Source: an uncultured Thiohalocapsa sp.
Lineage (GTDB): Bacteria; Pseudomonadota; Gammaproteobacteria; Chromatiales; Chromatiaceae
NCBI RefSeq assembly: GCF_913063425.1
Contig: NZ_CAJXYK010000006.1
Location: 116,375 to 180,374, forward strand
DNA length: 64,000 nucleotides
Direction: 5' to 3'
Position 1 is the stretch's first letter; every line of letters begins with the position of its first letter. A program made the translations under genes and the position numbers. Positions 8,503 through 17,061 of the stretch are shown one piece after another. A model generated the notes under the pieces. That model was not told where the DNA came from and ran no database searches. It saw nothing but the letters and a program-made list of their open reading frames with translations.

Positions 8503-9294
8503 TCAATGCTTGGTGGCCTCCGCCGCCTCGTCGGCCTCCGACGCCGGCGCCGTGTCGGCTTCGGCACCGGTGGCAGGCTGCGGCATACGCTCGCCGATGA
8601 GACGCAGGTTGGCCAGCGAGTGCAGGTGCAGATAAATCAGCTCCAGCTCGTCGCGCTGCATCAGCCCGTGCAGGGTCTCGGCGTCCAGCTCCTTGAGCTT
8701 GGTCCGGTTCACCACTCGCAGGCCGCTCAGCACCCGGCGCTCGCCGCCGCCGGTGCCGAGCTGCGCCTGCACCGGCGCCAGCAGGCCGAGCTCCACCAGG
8801 CGCTTGCAGAAGGCCTGGGTACGCTGGTGCTGCACCTGGTAGGCGCGCTGGAAGTTGATCACCTGCTCCAGGTAGGCGGTGCGGCTGCCCTCGGCATCGA
8901 ACAGCCGCTCGCCGCGGCCCTCGCGATTGCAGCCGGAAAAGCCCTCGTCGATGCAGAGCGTCAGGTTCTTGCCGTCCCCGGACTGAGCGAACACGAAGGG
9001 GTAGCGCCGCACGAAGGCCGGGATGTACTTTGCGCGCCAGCGGCCGTCGTCATCCACGTAGAGGTTCTGCTCCTTCTGGGCGCCAAGGATCACCAGCGGC
9101 ACCACCTGGTCGTCATTGCCGGCGAAGACGATGGCGTACTCCAGCGCGGCCGCCGGCAGCTCCGCCGCCGTCAGCGGCACGGAATTCACCTTGGCGGCGA
9201 AGCCGTAATCGGCGCCCGTCTTCACGGACAGGTCCTTGTGCTCGGTGACGCTGACGGGCTTGGCGTCGGCATAGAAGAGGAGTTGGTTGGTCAT
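8503..9294 (-). CDS. SapC-family protein
   Basis: 263 aa from the ATG at 9294 (MTNQLLFYADAKPVS). An AAGGAG lies 13 bases upstream, and an in-frame Met 11 codons earlier is less likely. The sequence matches the SapC family (PF07277 type): YGFAAKVNSVPLTAAE, an IPAFVRRYPFVFA block, CIDEGFSGC, and FQRAYQVQHQRTQAFCKRL. It is soluble with no signal peptide and a disordered acidic tail. SapC proteins of this type are often found beside surface-protein export genes, and their biochemical role is poorly known. It is the first gene of the operon and may be a cytoplasmic chaperone or processing factor for the exported cargo (inference). Confidence 0.8.
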   Translation of the reverse strand: MTNQLLFYADAKPVSVTEHKDLSVKTGADYGFAAKVNSVPLTAAELPAAALEYAIVFAGNDDQVVPLVILGAQKEQNLYVDDDGRWRAKYIPAFVRRYPFVFAQSGDGKNLTLCIDEGFSGCNREGRGERLFDAEGSRTAYLEQVINFQRAYQVQHQRTQAFCKRLVELGLLAPVQAQLGTGGGERRVLSGLRVVNRTKLKELDAETLHGLMQRDELELIYLHLHSLANLRLIGERMPQPATGAEADTAPASEADEAAEATKH

Positions 9295-9579
9295 GACTGC
9301 GTCGGCACTCCTTGGGGCTTGTTGCAAAACACAACCTGGCTGCCGCCGGCGGGCGCGGCGGTCATGCTGGCTTCATCAGCCGCAGCGCCCGGACGGCACC
9401 CATCCGGCAACACCCGGGTTTTCTCCGAATCGCCTTATCGGCGAAACCTCTGCAAGCTAGCAGATGCGCCGCGCGTGGACAAAGCGCTGCCGCCCGCCAT
9501 CGAAGAAGTGGGCGAGTGCGCCGACGTGCGTGCACCCGCTGGTCCTGCGTCGGGGGGCAGGCGTCGGCGCCGCCCTCGG

Positions 9580-9910
9580 CTGAAGTCCCAGCTCCCACCA
9601 GCGCGCCTGGACGCGCTGGACGGACACGGGGATAGGCGGTGCCGAGCCGCTGCGCGAAGAGCGACACGCGCAGCTCCCCCCAGCATCCAGCGGATCGCAC
9701 CCGGCCTGGGGTCGTCGCCGGCAGTGGCGCGGGCGGCGGCCTGGCGCTGGGCGAGATGCTCCAGCAGCGGCGTAAGCTCCGCCGGGCGCTGCTGATCGCA
9801 GCCGGCGGCGTAGAAGAGTGAGCATGATGAGCCGAGGCAGCTACGCCCGCATGGCCTGCGCGTCGCTGTGCGTCGAACCCGGCACCGAGATAAATATACT
9901 GTCACCGAAT
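9580..9910 (-). pseudogene. Rearranged fragment of the hrpA 3' region
   Basis: Read on the minus strand this stretch reproduces two separate parts of hrpA. Bases about 9582-9812 match the hrpA C-terminal end (compare 10567-10810; LFYAAGCDQQRPAEL versus LFHAAGRDQQRLADL). Bases about 9811-9905 match hrpA sequence around 11300-11385. The roughly 490 bp between these parts in hrpA are missing, with the junction near 9811. Frameshifts interrupt the reading (the match switches frame near 9690), so it is not a gene. It lies between the SapC operon and coiled-coil copy B, in the same orientation as hrpA. Confidence 0.75.
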
Positions 9911-9998
9911 TTTTTCTGGGGACTCACAGCTTGCGGGCAGAACGCCGATCTGCCCGCAGTCCTGCGCCAGGTCCAGCGTTGCGGGCGGTCGCGCGCAC

Positions 9999-10511
9999 CT
10001 ACCAGAGCTTGACCGCGGCAACGATCAGGGTGCCAACGGTGGTGATGAAGCCGATCAGCCACAGAAAGTGGCGGTCGTGGCGGCGGATCATTTCGTCGAA
10101 GCGGCCGTCCACTTGCTCGAAACGCTTGTTCACCTGCTCGAAGCGCTTGTCGATCTGCTCGAAGCGTTGGTCGACCTGCTCGAAGCGCTTGTCCACCTGC
10201 TCGAAGCGTTTGTCCATCTGCTCGAAGCGCTTGTCCATCTGCTCGAAGCGCGCCAGCATGTCCTGCCGCAGTTCCTGGTGGCGTTGCTCAGCCAGCTCGA
10301 AACGCTTGTCCACCTGCGCAAAGCGCTCGTCCATGCGGGTAAAGCCCTCACGCATCAGCTCCCGCTGGTGCCTGAGCTCCTCCTCGACCCGCACCATCCG
10401 CTCGCGCAGCTCGATCTCATAGACCGCAGGCGGCTTGCCGAGGCTCTGCTCGGCCAGCCAATCGGCCATGTTGGCCTTGATGAAGTCGATATCCTCTTGC
10501 GTTAAGGTCAT
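9999..10511 (-). CDS. Membrane-anchored heptad-repeat coiled-coil protein, copy B
   Basis: 170 aa from the ATG at 10511 (MTLTQEDIDFIKANMADW). The frame stays open upstream into hrpA antisense-side sequence, but homology to copies A and C fixes this start. It shares with copy A the N-terminal block, the LRHQRELMREGF linker and the C-terminal membrane segment, and carries two more RFEQxDK heptads. The DNA of A and B is nearly the same across the coding region, including the 3' end (taccagagcttgaccgcgg), suggesting recent duplication or gene conversion. It sits between the hrpA fragment and the hrpA stop codon, 55 bp from the latter. Function unknown. Confidence 0.75.
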   Translation of the reverse strand: MTLTQEDIDFIKANMADWLAEQSLGKPPAVYEIELRERMVRVEEELRHQRELMREGFTRMDERFAQVDKRFELAEQRHQELRQDMLARFEQMDKRFEQMDKRFEQVDKRFEQVDQRFEQIDKRFEQVNKRFEQVDGRFDEMIRRHDRHFLWLIGFITTVGTLIVAAVKLW

Positions 10512-10566
10512 TGCGCGTCCTGACCAGGCTTTGCCATGCGTCGCCCTCAGTCTAATACAGCCACCG

Positions 10567-13500
10567 TCAGAGACCGAGCTCCCGCCAACGCGCCTGCACA
10601 CGCTTGACGGACACCGGGTAGGCGGTGCCGAGCTGCTGCGCGAACAGCGACACCCGCAGCTCCTCCAGCATCCAGCGGATCTCATCCAGCCTGGGGTCGT
10701 CGCGCTCGGCGGCGCGGGCCGCGACCTGGCGCTCGGCGAGCTGCTCCAGCAGCGGTTTGAGATCCGCCAGGCGCTGCTGATCGCGGCCGGCGGCGTGGAA
10801 GAGCTTCTCGGTGCGCTGTTCGGCGGCCCTGAGATAGCGCGGATACTCCTTGAGGCGCTCGAAGGGCACCTGCTGCAGGAAGCCCCGAAACACCAGCGCG
10901 TCCAGCTGTGCGCGCAGGTCCAGCACCGAGGGCATCCAGTTGATCTGGGTAATGCCGGCGAGGCGCTTGCGCAGGCCCTGGTAGGCATCCAGGATGCGAG
11001 AGGCCAGGTCGCAGACCTCATTCGCGGTGGGCATGAGCCGGCCCTTGCAGGCCGTGAGCCTGGCCTCGAAGGCCGCCTGGTCGCGGATGGGCGGCTGGCC
11101 CTCGGTGAAGGTCAAATCGACGATGAGCGCCGTCAGCTCATCAGCCAGGTCCTGCGGTGCGCCCGTCTTGCCGCCCCCTTTGCGTTCCCAAGCACCGGTG
11201 GGCGCCTCGGATGGCGGCTCCGGTGCCTTGGCGTACTGCAGCCGCATCCGGTCCAGCCCCGGCAGGTTGCGCCTGAGATAGCGCATGTCCTGCCCCAGGG
11301 TCAGCATGATGAGCCGCCGCAGCCCCGCCCGCATGGCCCGCGCCGCGCTGTGCGCTGAGTCCAAAACCGAGATACATACACTGTCCCCGTTGTCTTGGAG
11401 GGCGGGGTAGCCGCGCAGGCGGATGCCGGCATGGGTGCGGTCGATATGCTCGGGCAGCGTACCGAAGTCCCAGCGGGTGATGCCGGTGCGCTCCAGACCC
11501 TGTGTGTCCGGCTGGGGCTTGGGGGCGGCGGCTGCCGCGTCGCCGTGTTGGCGCTTGAGCGCCACCAGGTCCTCGCCGGTCGCCACCGCGCGGCCGTCGG
11601 CGTCCACCAGCCGCACCTTCATGCGCAGGTGCTCGGGCAGCGCCGACAGGTCCCAGGCGTCCTCCGGCACGTGCACACCGAAGCGCGCCTTCAGCTCCTC
11701 GGCGACGGCCTGGAGCAGCGGGCGATCAGAAGGTTGGAGCCGGGCCGCGATACGCTCGGCGGTCTCCGGGACGGGCACGAAGGCCTTGCGGATGGACTTG
11801 GGCAAACCCCGCAGCATAGCGGTGATGCGCTCGGCGAGCAGGCCCGGCACCAGCCAGTCGAGCCGCTCCGGAGCCACCTGATTCACCAGCGCCAGCGGTA
11901 CCACCAGGGTCACCCCGTCGGCCCGGTGGCCGGGGTCGAAGTGGTACTCCAGCGGCAGGTCCGTCGCACCCACCCGCAGGCTGTCCGGGTAGCGCGCTTC
12001 GGTGACCTCGGCGGCGTCGCGGGCGAGCACGTCGGACAGGCGCATGTGCAGGAGCTTCGGGTCCTGTTGCGTCGCCTTACGCAGCCACTGCTCGAACTGG
12101 GGCTTGGAGTAGATGCCCGTCGGCACGCGGGCGGCGTAGAAGGCGTAGATGGCCTCCTCATCCACCAGGATGTCCCGCCGGCGGGACTTGGCCTCGAGCT
12201 GGTGGACGGATTCGATGAGCTCCTGGTTGTGGCGCCAGAAGGGGGCGCGGGTGTCGAAGTCCCCTTCGGCGAGCCCGAAGCGCAGGAACACCTCCCGGGA
12301 CTCCGCCGGGTTGATGGGGCCGTAGTTGACCCGGCGGCGGGCGGCGAGCGTGACGCCGAACAGAGTCACGGTCTCGAAGGCGGCCACCTGCCCGCGCTGC
12401 GACTGCCAGTGCGGCTCCGCCCAGCTGCGCTTGATGAGGTGCGCACCGGCCTGCTCGATCCAGCCCGGCTGTACCTTGGCCACGATGCGGCCGTAATCGC
12501 GGGTGGTCTCCACCCGCTCGGCGCAGACGATCCACTTCGGGCTCTCCTTGAACAGGCCAGAGCTTGGGTGGATGAAGAAGCGCCCGCCGCGGGCGCCGAG
12601 GTATTCCCGCTGCTCGTCCTTGAGGCCGATGTTGCTGAGCAAGCCCGTCAGCAGCGCCCGGTGGATCTCCTCGACGGTGCCCTCGGCGGCGTTCGGCTTG
12701 TGGCCGAGCTCCTGCATCTGCTCCTTCAGCTGGCCATGCACGTCGTGCCACTCCTGCACCCGGTTCCAGGACAGGAAGTGCTGCCGGCAGAGCTGCTGGA
12801 ACTTGCGCCGGGACAGGTGCTTGCGCTCCTGCTCCAGGAAGGTCCAGAGGTTGACGAAGGCCAGGAAGTCCGACTCCGGGTGGTTGAAGGTGGCGTGGAT
12901 CTCATCCGCGGACTGGCGCTGCTCCATGGGCCGCTCGCGCGGGTCCTGCACCGCCAGCGCCGCGGCGATGATCAGCACCTCGGCCAGGCACTTGTGTGCC
13001 GCCGCCGCCAGCAGCATGCGGCCGATGCGCGGGTCCACCGGCAGGCGGGCGAGCTGTTGCCCGAGCTTGGTGAGCTGGCCCTTGGCATCCAGTGCCGCCA
13101 GCTCCTGCAGTGTGCGGTAACCGTCGGAGATCAGCTTGGCGTCCGGCGGGTCGATGAATGGAAAGGTCTCGATGTCACCGAAGCCCAAGCGCTTCATCTG
13201 CAGAATCACCGCCGCCAGGTTGGTGCGGCGGATCTCGGGCTCCGTGTACTCGGCGCGGGCGTTGAAGTTGTCCTCGTCGTAGAGGCGGATGCAGACACCG
13301 GCGGCGACGCGCCCGCAGCGGCCCTTGCGCTGATCGGCGCTGGCGCGGCTGACGCGCTCCACCGGCAGACGCTGGACCTTGCTGCGGTGGCTGTAGCGGC
13401 TGATGCGCGCAAAGCCCGGGTCCACCACGTAGTGGATGCCGGGCACGGTGAGCGAGGTCTCGGCGACGTTGGTGGCCAGCACCACCCGGCGGCGGCCGTG

Positions 13501-14577
13501 CGGCTTGAAGACCCGGGCCTGCTCGGCCGGCCCCTGGCGGGCGTACAAAGGCAGCACCTCGGTGCTCGGCGGGTGATGTTTGCGCAGGGTCTCCGCGGTC
13601 TCGCGGATCTCGCGCTCGCCGGACAGGAACACCAGCACATCGCCGCGGCCCGCGCGGGCCAGCTCGGCGACGGCGTCGGAGATGGCGGTTTGCATGGCGT
13701 CGTCGCGCTCGCCGGCGGAGGGCTCCTCCGGTGGACGCCAGCGCACCTCCACGGGATAGGTGCGGCCGCTGATCTCGATGATGGGCGCGGGCTTGCCCTC
13801 GGCGTCGGCGAAGTGCCTGGCGAAGCGCTCCGGATCGATGGTGGCCGAGGTGACGATGAGCTTCAGATCGGGCCGCTTCGGCAGCAGTTGCTTCAGGTAG
13901 CCCAGCAGAAAGTCGATGTTGAGGCTGCGCTCGTGGGCCTCGTCGATGATCAGCGTGTCGTACTCCGTCAGCAGCCGGTCCTGCTGCAGCTCCGCCAGCA
14001 GGATGCCGTCGGTCATGAGCTTGACGGCGGTCTCCGGGTGCACCCGGTCGTGGAAGCGCACCTTGTAGCCGACGGTGGCGCCGAGCTCCGTGCCCAGCTC
14101 CTGCGACACCCGGCTCGCCAGGCTGCGGGCGGCGATGCGCCGGGGCTGGGTGTGGCCGATGCGCCCGAAGATGCCGCGCCCGCCGCCGCCTTCCCCCAGA
14201 CCCAATGTCGGGTCCAGGCAGAGCTTCGGCAGCTGGGTGGACTTGCCGGAGCCCGTTTCGCCGCAGAGCACGACGACCTGATGGTGCCGGATGAGCCGCG
14301 CCACCTCGTCCCGACGCTCGCTCACGGGCAGCTCGGGCGGATAGCTGACCGTCGGCACCGCAGCACGGCGACGCGCCACGGTGGCCTGGGACGCCGCGAC
14401 GGTCTCCGCGACCTTCGCCAGACCCCGGTCCACCGGCAGGCCCTGCTCGGCACGCCGACGCAGCCCGCGCAGCCGCCGGCGCAGCTCGTGACGGTCGCGG
14501 ATCAGGCAGCCAGCGAGGTCGGCGTCGCCGGGCAGGCGCGGCTCGCGCTCAGGAGCCGGCACCGCGGCGGGAGACAT
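10567..14577 (-). CDS. hrpA: ATP-dependent RNA helicase HrpA
   Basis: 1336 aa from the ATG at 14577 (MSPAAVPAPER); an in-frame Met 23 codons upstream gives 1359 aa. E. coli HrpA is about 1300 aa. DEAH-box motifs are clear: GETGSGKST (Walker A), DEAHERS, VTSATIDPERF, ATNVAETSLTVPGI and QRKGRCGRVAAG. The long C-terminal part, with helicase-associated, OB-like and DUF3418-type regions, is complete down to QARWRELGL. The protein unwinds RNA, and the family has been linked to resolving stalled ribosomes. It is monocistronic here. A rearranged piece of its 3' end is found at 9580-9910. Confidence 0.96.
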   Translation of the reverse strand: MSPAAVPAPEREPRLPGDADLAGCLIRDRHELRRRLRGLRRRAEQGLPVDRGLAKVAETVAASQATVARRRAAVPTVSYPPELPVSERRDEVARLIRHHQVVVLCGETGSGKSTQLPKLCLDPTLGLGEGGGGRGIFGRIGHTQPRRIAARSLASRVSQELGTELGATVGYKVRFHDRVHPETAVKLMTDGILLAELQQDRLLTEYDTLIIDEAHERSLNIDFLLGYLKQLLPKRPDLKLIVTSATIDPERFARHFADAEGKPAPIIEISGRTYPVEVRWRPPEEPSAGERDDAMQTAISDAVAELARAGRGDVLVFLSGEREIRETAETLRKHHPPSTEVLPLYARQGPAEQARVFKPHGRRRVVLATNVAETSLTVPGIHYVVDPGFARISRYSHRSKVQRLPVERVSRASADQRKGRCGRVAAGVCIRLYDEDNFNARAEYTEPEIRRTNLAAVILQMKRLGFGDIETFPFIDPPDAKLISDGYRTLQELAALDAKGQLTKLGQQLARLPVDPRIGRMLLAAAAHKCLAEVLIIAAALAVQDPRERPMEQRQSADEIHATFNHPESDFLAFVNLWTFLEQERKHLSRRKFQQLCRQHFLSWNRVQEWHDVHGQLKEQMQELGHKPNAAEGTVEEIHRALLTGLLSNIGLKDEQREYLGARGGRFFIHPSSGLFKESPKWIVCAERVETTRDYGRIVAKVQPGWIEQAGAHLIKRSWAEPHWQSQRGQVAAFETVTLFGVTLAARRRVNYGPINPAESREVFLRFGLAEGDFDTRAPFWRHNQELIESVHQLEAKSRRRDILVDEEAIYAFYAARVPTGIYSKPQFEQWLRKATQQDPKLLHMRLSDVLARDAAEVTEARYPDSLRVGATDLPLEYHFDPGHRADGVTLVVPLALVNQVAPERLDWLVPGLLAERITAMLRGLPKSIRKAFVPVPETAERIAARLQPSDRPLLQAVAEELKARFGVHVPEDAWDLSALPEHLRMKVRLVDADGRAVATGEDLVALKRQHGDAAAAAPKPQPDTQGLERTGITRWDFGTLPEHIDRTHAGIRLRGYPALQDNGDSVCISVLDSAHSAARAMRAGLRRLIMLTLGQDMRYLRRNLPGLDRMRLQYAKAPEPPSEAPTGAWERKGGGKTGAPQDLADELTALIVDLTFTEGQPPIRDQAAFEARLTACKGRLMPTANEVCDLASRILDAYQGLRKRLAGITQINWMPSVLDLRAQLDALVFRGFLQQVPFERLKEYPRYLRAAEQRTEKLFHAAGRDQQRLADLKPLLEQLAERQVAARAAERDDPRLDEIRWMLEELRVSLFAQQLGTAYPVSVKRVQARWRELGL

Positions 14578-14820
14578 GGGTGGCTGGAGACATCGTTTTG
14601 GGGGCGGGCATGTGCAGAGAGTTGGGGCGAGCGGCGGGTTCCGCACCGCCGAGTCCGCATTCCGGCACGCCGACGCCCGCCGATGCCTGCCTGGCGGCGC
14701 AGGCGACGCGGGCGGGCTGCCGGCCGAGCCCCGGCGGGCATGGGGCCCAACGTCCGCCGGCTATACTAAGCCGCAGCCATAGGGCGTCAACGATCGCCAC
14801 GGGCATCCCGCTGTCACAAC

Positions 14821-14875
14821 GACAGCGTAACCCGACAATCCACGCCTGACGGGTGCGCAGTGTCGGGTCACGCTG
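14821..14875. repeat. GTCGGGT-family palindromic intergenic repeat, copy 1
   Basis: CAGCGTAACCCGACA and, about 25 bases later, TGTCGGGTCACGCTG form a 15-bp inverted pair with one mismatch and could fold as a stem-loop. Related copies occur at 30366-30443 and, as a half site, at 59631-59665, always between genes. It resembles REP-type elements. Confidence 0.65.
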
Positions 14876-14905
14876 CGCTGACCAGACCTGCACAGGGGCT
14901 GTCGG

Positions 14906-14985
14906 GTGCAGGAGTGTAGGAGTGCAGGAGTGCAGGAGTGCGTAGAGTGTAGACCCGCACCTCGCCCCTCGCCCCTCGCCCCTCG
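14906..14985. repeat. Two adjacent short tandem arrays
   Basis: Bases 14906-14950 contain imperfect 8-9 bp units (gtgcagga / gtgtagga). Bases 14960-14985 contain a 7-bp unit CTCGCCC about three to four times. They are non-coding and lie just upstream of the FAH-family gene. Confidence 0.6.
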
Positions 14986-15023
14986 TGCGTCGCCCCCAGC
15001 CCCTTTCAAAGCTCAGACATCCC

Positions 15024-15830
15024 ATGCACCTCATCCGCTTCGAGACCCCCGACGGCCGCACCCTCTACGGCGAGCCCGTGGGCACAGACCGCGCCCGCGT
15101 GCTCGAGGGCGACCCCTTCGGCACCCTGACCCCCACCGGCGAGCACACCGACGTCGCCCGCCTGCTCCCGCCCGTGCAGCCGGTCAACATCTTCTGCATC
15201 GGCCTCAACTACCGCGCCCACGCGCAGGAGACCGGCGCGGCCATCCCGGAGCATCCAGTGGTCTTCATGAAGCCCACCACCGCCGTCATCGGCCCCGAAG
15301 ACCCCATTCCGCTGCCGGCGGCCTGCGCGCATGGGCCGGAGGTGGACTACGAGGCAGAGCTGGCGGTGGTCATCGGCCGCAAGGCGCGCAACCTGACGGT
15401 GGCACAGGCCCTGGATTACGTGCTGGGCTACACCTGCGCCAACGATGTCTCCGCCCGGCGCTGGCAGAAGCACGGCGGCGGCGGCCAATGGATTCGCGGC
15501 AAGGGCTTCGACGGCTTCTGCCCGCTCGGGCCAGCGCTGGTCACCGCGGACGCGGTGCGCGACCCCCAGGCGCTCGATGTCGGCTGCCGCCTGAACGGGC
15601 GGGAAATGCAGCAGGGCAACAGCGCAGACATGATCTTCCCGGTGGCGGAGCTCATCGCGTTTCTCTCCCGCGACACCACACTGCTGCCCGGCACGCTGCT
15701 GCTCACCGGCACGCCGCCCGGCGTCGGCTTCGCACGGCGGCCGCCGGTGTTCCTCGCCGACGGCGACCGCGTGGAGGTGGCCATCGGCGGCATCGGCCGG
15801 CTCGGCAATCCCGTCGTCGCCGCCGCCTGA
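15024..15830 (+). CDS. Fumarylacetoacetate hydrolase family protein
   Basis: 268 aa starting at MHLIRFETPDGR (ATG 15024); an in-frame Met 13 codons earlier is less fitting for the family. The N-terminal small domain is followed by the FAH core with FCIGLNYRAHAQETG, PVVFMKPTTAVIGP, the metal-binding EVDYEAELAVVIGR motif, YVLGYTCANDVSAR and LLTGTPPGVGF. Enzymes of this fold hydrolyse or decarboxylate C-C bonds in acylpyruvates or hydroxy-dienoates using Mg or Mn. Many bacterial members are acylpyruvases or oxaloacetate decarboxylases, and the exact substrate cannot be read from the sequence. It stands alone between hrpA and a DUF2934 gene of opposite strand. Confidence 0.92.
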   Translation: MHLIRFETPDGRTLYGEPVGTDRARVLEGDPFGTLTPTGEHTDVARLLPPVQPVNIFCIGLNYRAHAQETGAAIPEHPVVFMKPTTAVIGPEDPIPLPAACAHGPEVDYEAELAVVIGRKARNLTVAQALDYVLGYTCANDVSARRWQKHGGGGQWIRGKGFDGFCPLGPALVTADAVRDPQALDVGCRLNGREMQQGNSADMIFPVAELIAFLSRDTTLLPGTLLLTGTPPGVGFARRPPVFLADGDRVEVAIGGIGRLGNPVVAAA

Positions 15831-15863
15831 GCATCAAGCCGCAGCGCCGCCACCGCCGCCGGC

Positions 15864-16109
15864 TCAGAGCGGGCGCTCTGCGGCCTCCTCCTGCTGCTCC
15901 GCCGTGAGCCAGTCCGCAAGCTCCTGGCCCGGCGCAAAGCGGCGCGCCTGCGCCAGGAAATAGGCGCGCACCGCGATGCGCTCATGGAGCTGCGCACGCA
16001 GGCGCCGGGCGGCGGCCTCCGCGTCCGGCGCGGGCGCAGCCACCACGCCGGGGTGCTCCGCCGGCGGAGCGCCGTCCGGGTGGTGGGGCTTGGTCTCGGT
16101 TTTGGCCAT
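15864..16109 (-). CDS. DUF2934 domain protein
   Basis: 81 aa starting at MAKTETKPHHPD (ATG 16109), with a GGAG about 8 bases upstream. The frame is open further upstream, but that extension is arginine-rich and unlike protein. The C-terminal half shows the DUF2934 pattern: RIAVRAYFLAQARRFAPGQE followed by LADWLTAEQQ. These small proteins are widespread in proteobacteria and have no known function. The N-terminal half is Pro/Ala-rich and probably disordered. It converges with the FAH-family gene, 33 bp apart. Confidence 0.75.
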   Translation of the reverse strand: MAKTETKPHHPDGAPPAEHPGVVAAPAPDAEAAARRLRAQLHERIAVRAYFLAQARRFAPGQELADWLTAEQQEEAAERPL

Positions 16110-17061
16110 GACAGTTCTCCAGCGAGAGTGCGGCAGCGCGCCGTCAGGAACGAGCGTGCCCGTAACGTGCCCGCGCCCCGGGTCCAGGCGCATCCCGAAT
16201 CCGGCGGCCGCTGCCCGCCGACGGGGACCGGCGGTCCGCCTCACCGGGACCGCACAGGACGCTCGTCCAGGCTGCGTCCGCAGCACCATGACCGGCTCCC
16301 GCATGCGCCGCAGCCTATGCCGCCGTCGAGGTCCTCGAGGCGGTCTGTCGCGGTGCTGTCCAAGTCCACGGGAGCCGAGCTGGTAAATTTGCACAGACCC
16401 CGTTGATTCATTGACTTAGGTCGGTATGCTTGACTTATCCCAGCCGGGCGCGGGGCATCGTCCGGTACCCGGCACGGGGCCGCCACCGGGCGCTCGCACA
16501 ATGGGCAGGAACGACTATGATTCCAGTATGGCCGCTGGGCATTAGGCGGGAGATCGGGCACTGTCCCAAACCCTTGCTACGGGCGGATGGGAAATTCCGC
16601 TCAGGCGAGCGCGCGCGGCACAGCCCCGCATAGAGTCCCCGGCCGTTTATCAGCAATTCGTGCACGAACGGTCGCTTGATTCTTGTCACACTTTAGGCTC
16701 ATGGTGCTTGATACGGGTCAGAACGGCACGACCGGCAAAGCCTGAGTCCAGGCTCAGGGATAAGCCGGGTAGCCATCGGCAATGAGACTCGATCAGAGTC
16801 GCCAAGGCGCAGCCCGACAGACATCTGTGCCGGCCCAGCGGCAAAGCGCCGCCGGGCAAGCAAAACGACGCCGCCCAGCCGGGTCCACCCGCCGCATACC
16901 CCGTGCCGAGCGGGGCCGGAAAGAACCCAGGGGAGCGCAGGCGCACATCCATCGCCCGGCGCCGGCAGGCATCGGGTGCCACACATGATGGCGCGCCCGC
17001 GCAAAGGCAGCGCGCAGCACAGACGACTTCGACAAAGAGAGACACGAGGAGCTACCGTTTC
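16110..17061. other. Long intergenic region without recognisable gene
   Basis: About 950 bp lie between the DUF2934 gene and the NarL-type regulator. Several open frames exist on both strands, but none has protein-like composition or a recognisable motif. The stretch 16390-16440 is relatively AT-rich and could hold promoter sequence. I see no RNA gene. Confidence 0.4.

Larger units (their letters stand above)
14578..15023. other. Intergenic region rich in short repeats
   Basis: No supportable gene lies between the divergent hrpA and FAH-family genes. The stretch holds the GTCGGGT-type palindromic repeat (14821-14875), 8-9 bp direct repeats of the gtgcagga type (about 14906-14950) and a CTCGCCC heptamer array (about 14960-14985). 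Promoters for both genes must lie here, but I cannot single out convincing boxes. Confidence 0.5.

Noticed and set aside
11395..14769. 1124 aa open frame on the plus strand opposite hrpA
   Set aside because: It is fully antisense to the clearly homologous hrpA gene and has His/Arg/Gly-rich composition typical of GC-driven shadow frames.
16686..17045. 119 aa minus-strand frame in the long intergenic region
   Set aside because: Cys/Arg/Pro-rich with no motif, and it overlaps the leader of the NarL-type regulator; not supportable as a gene.
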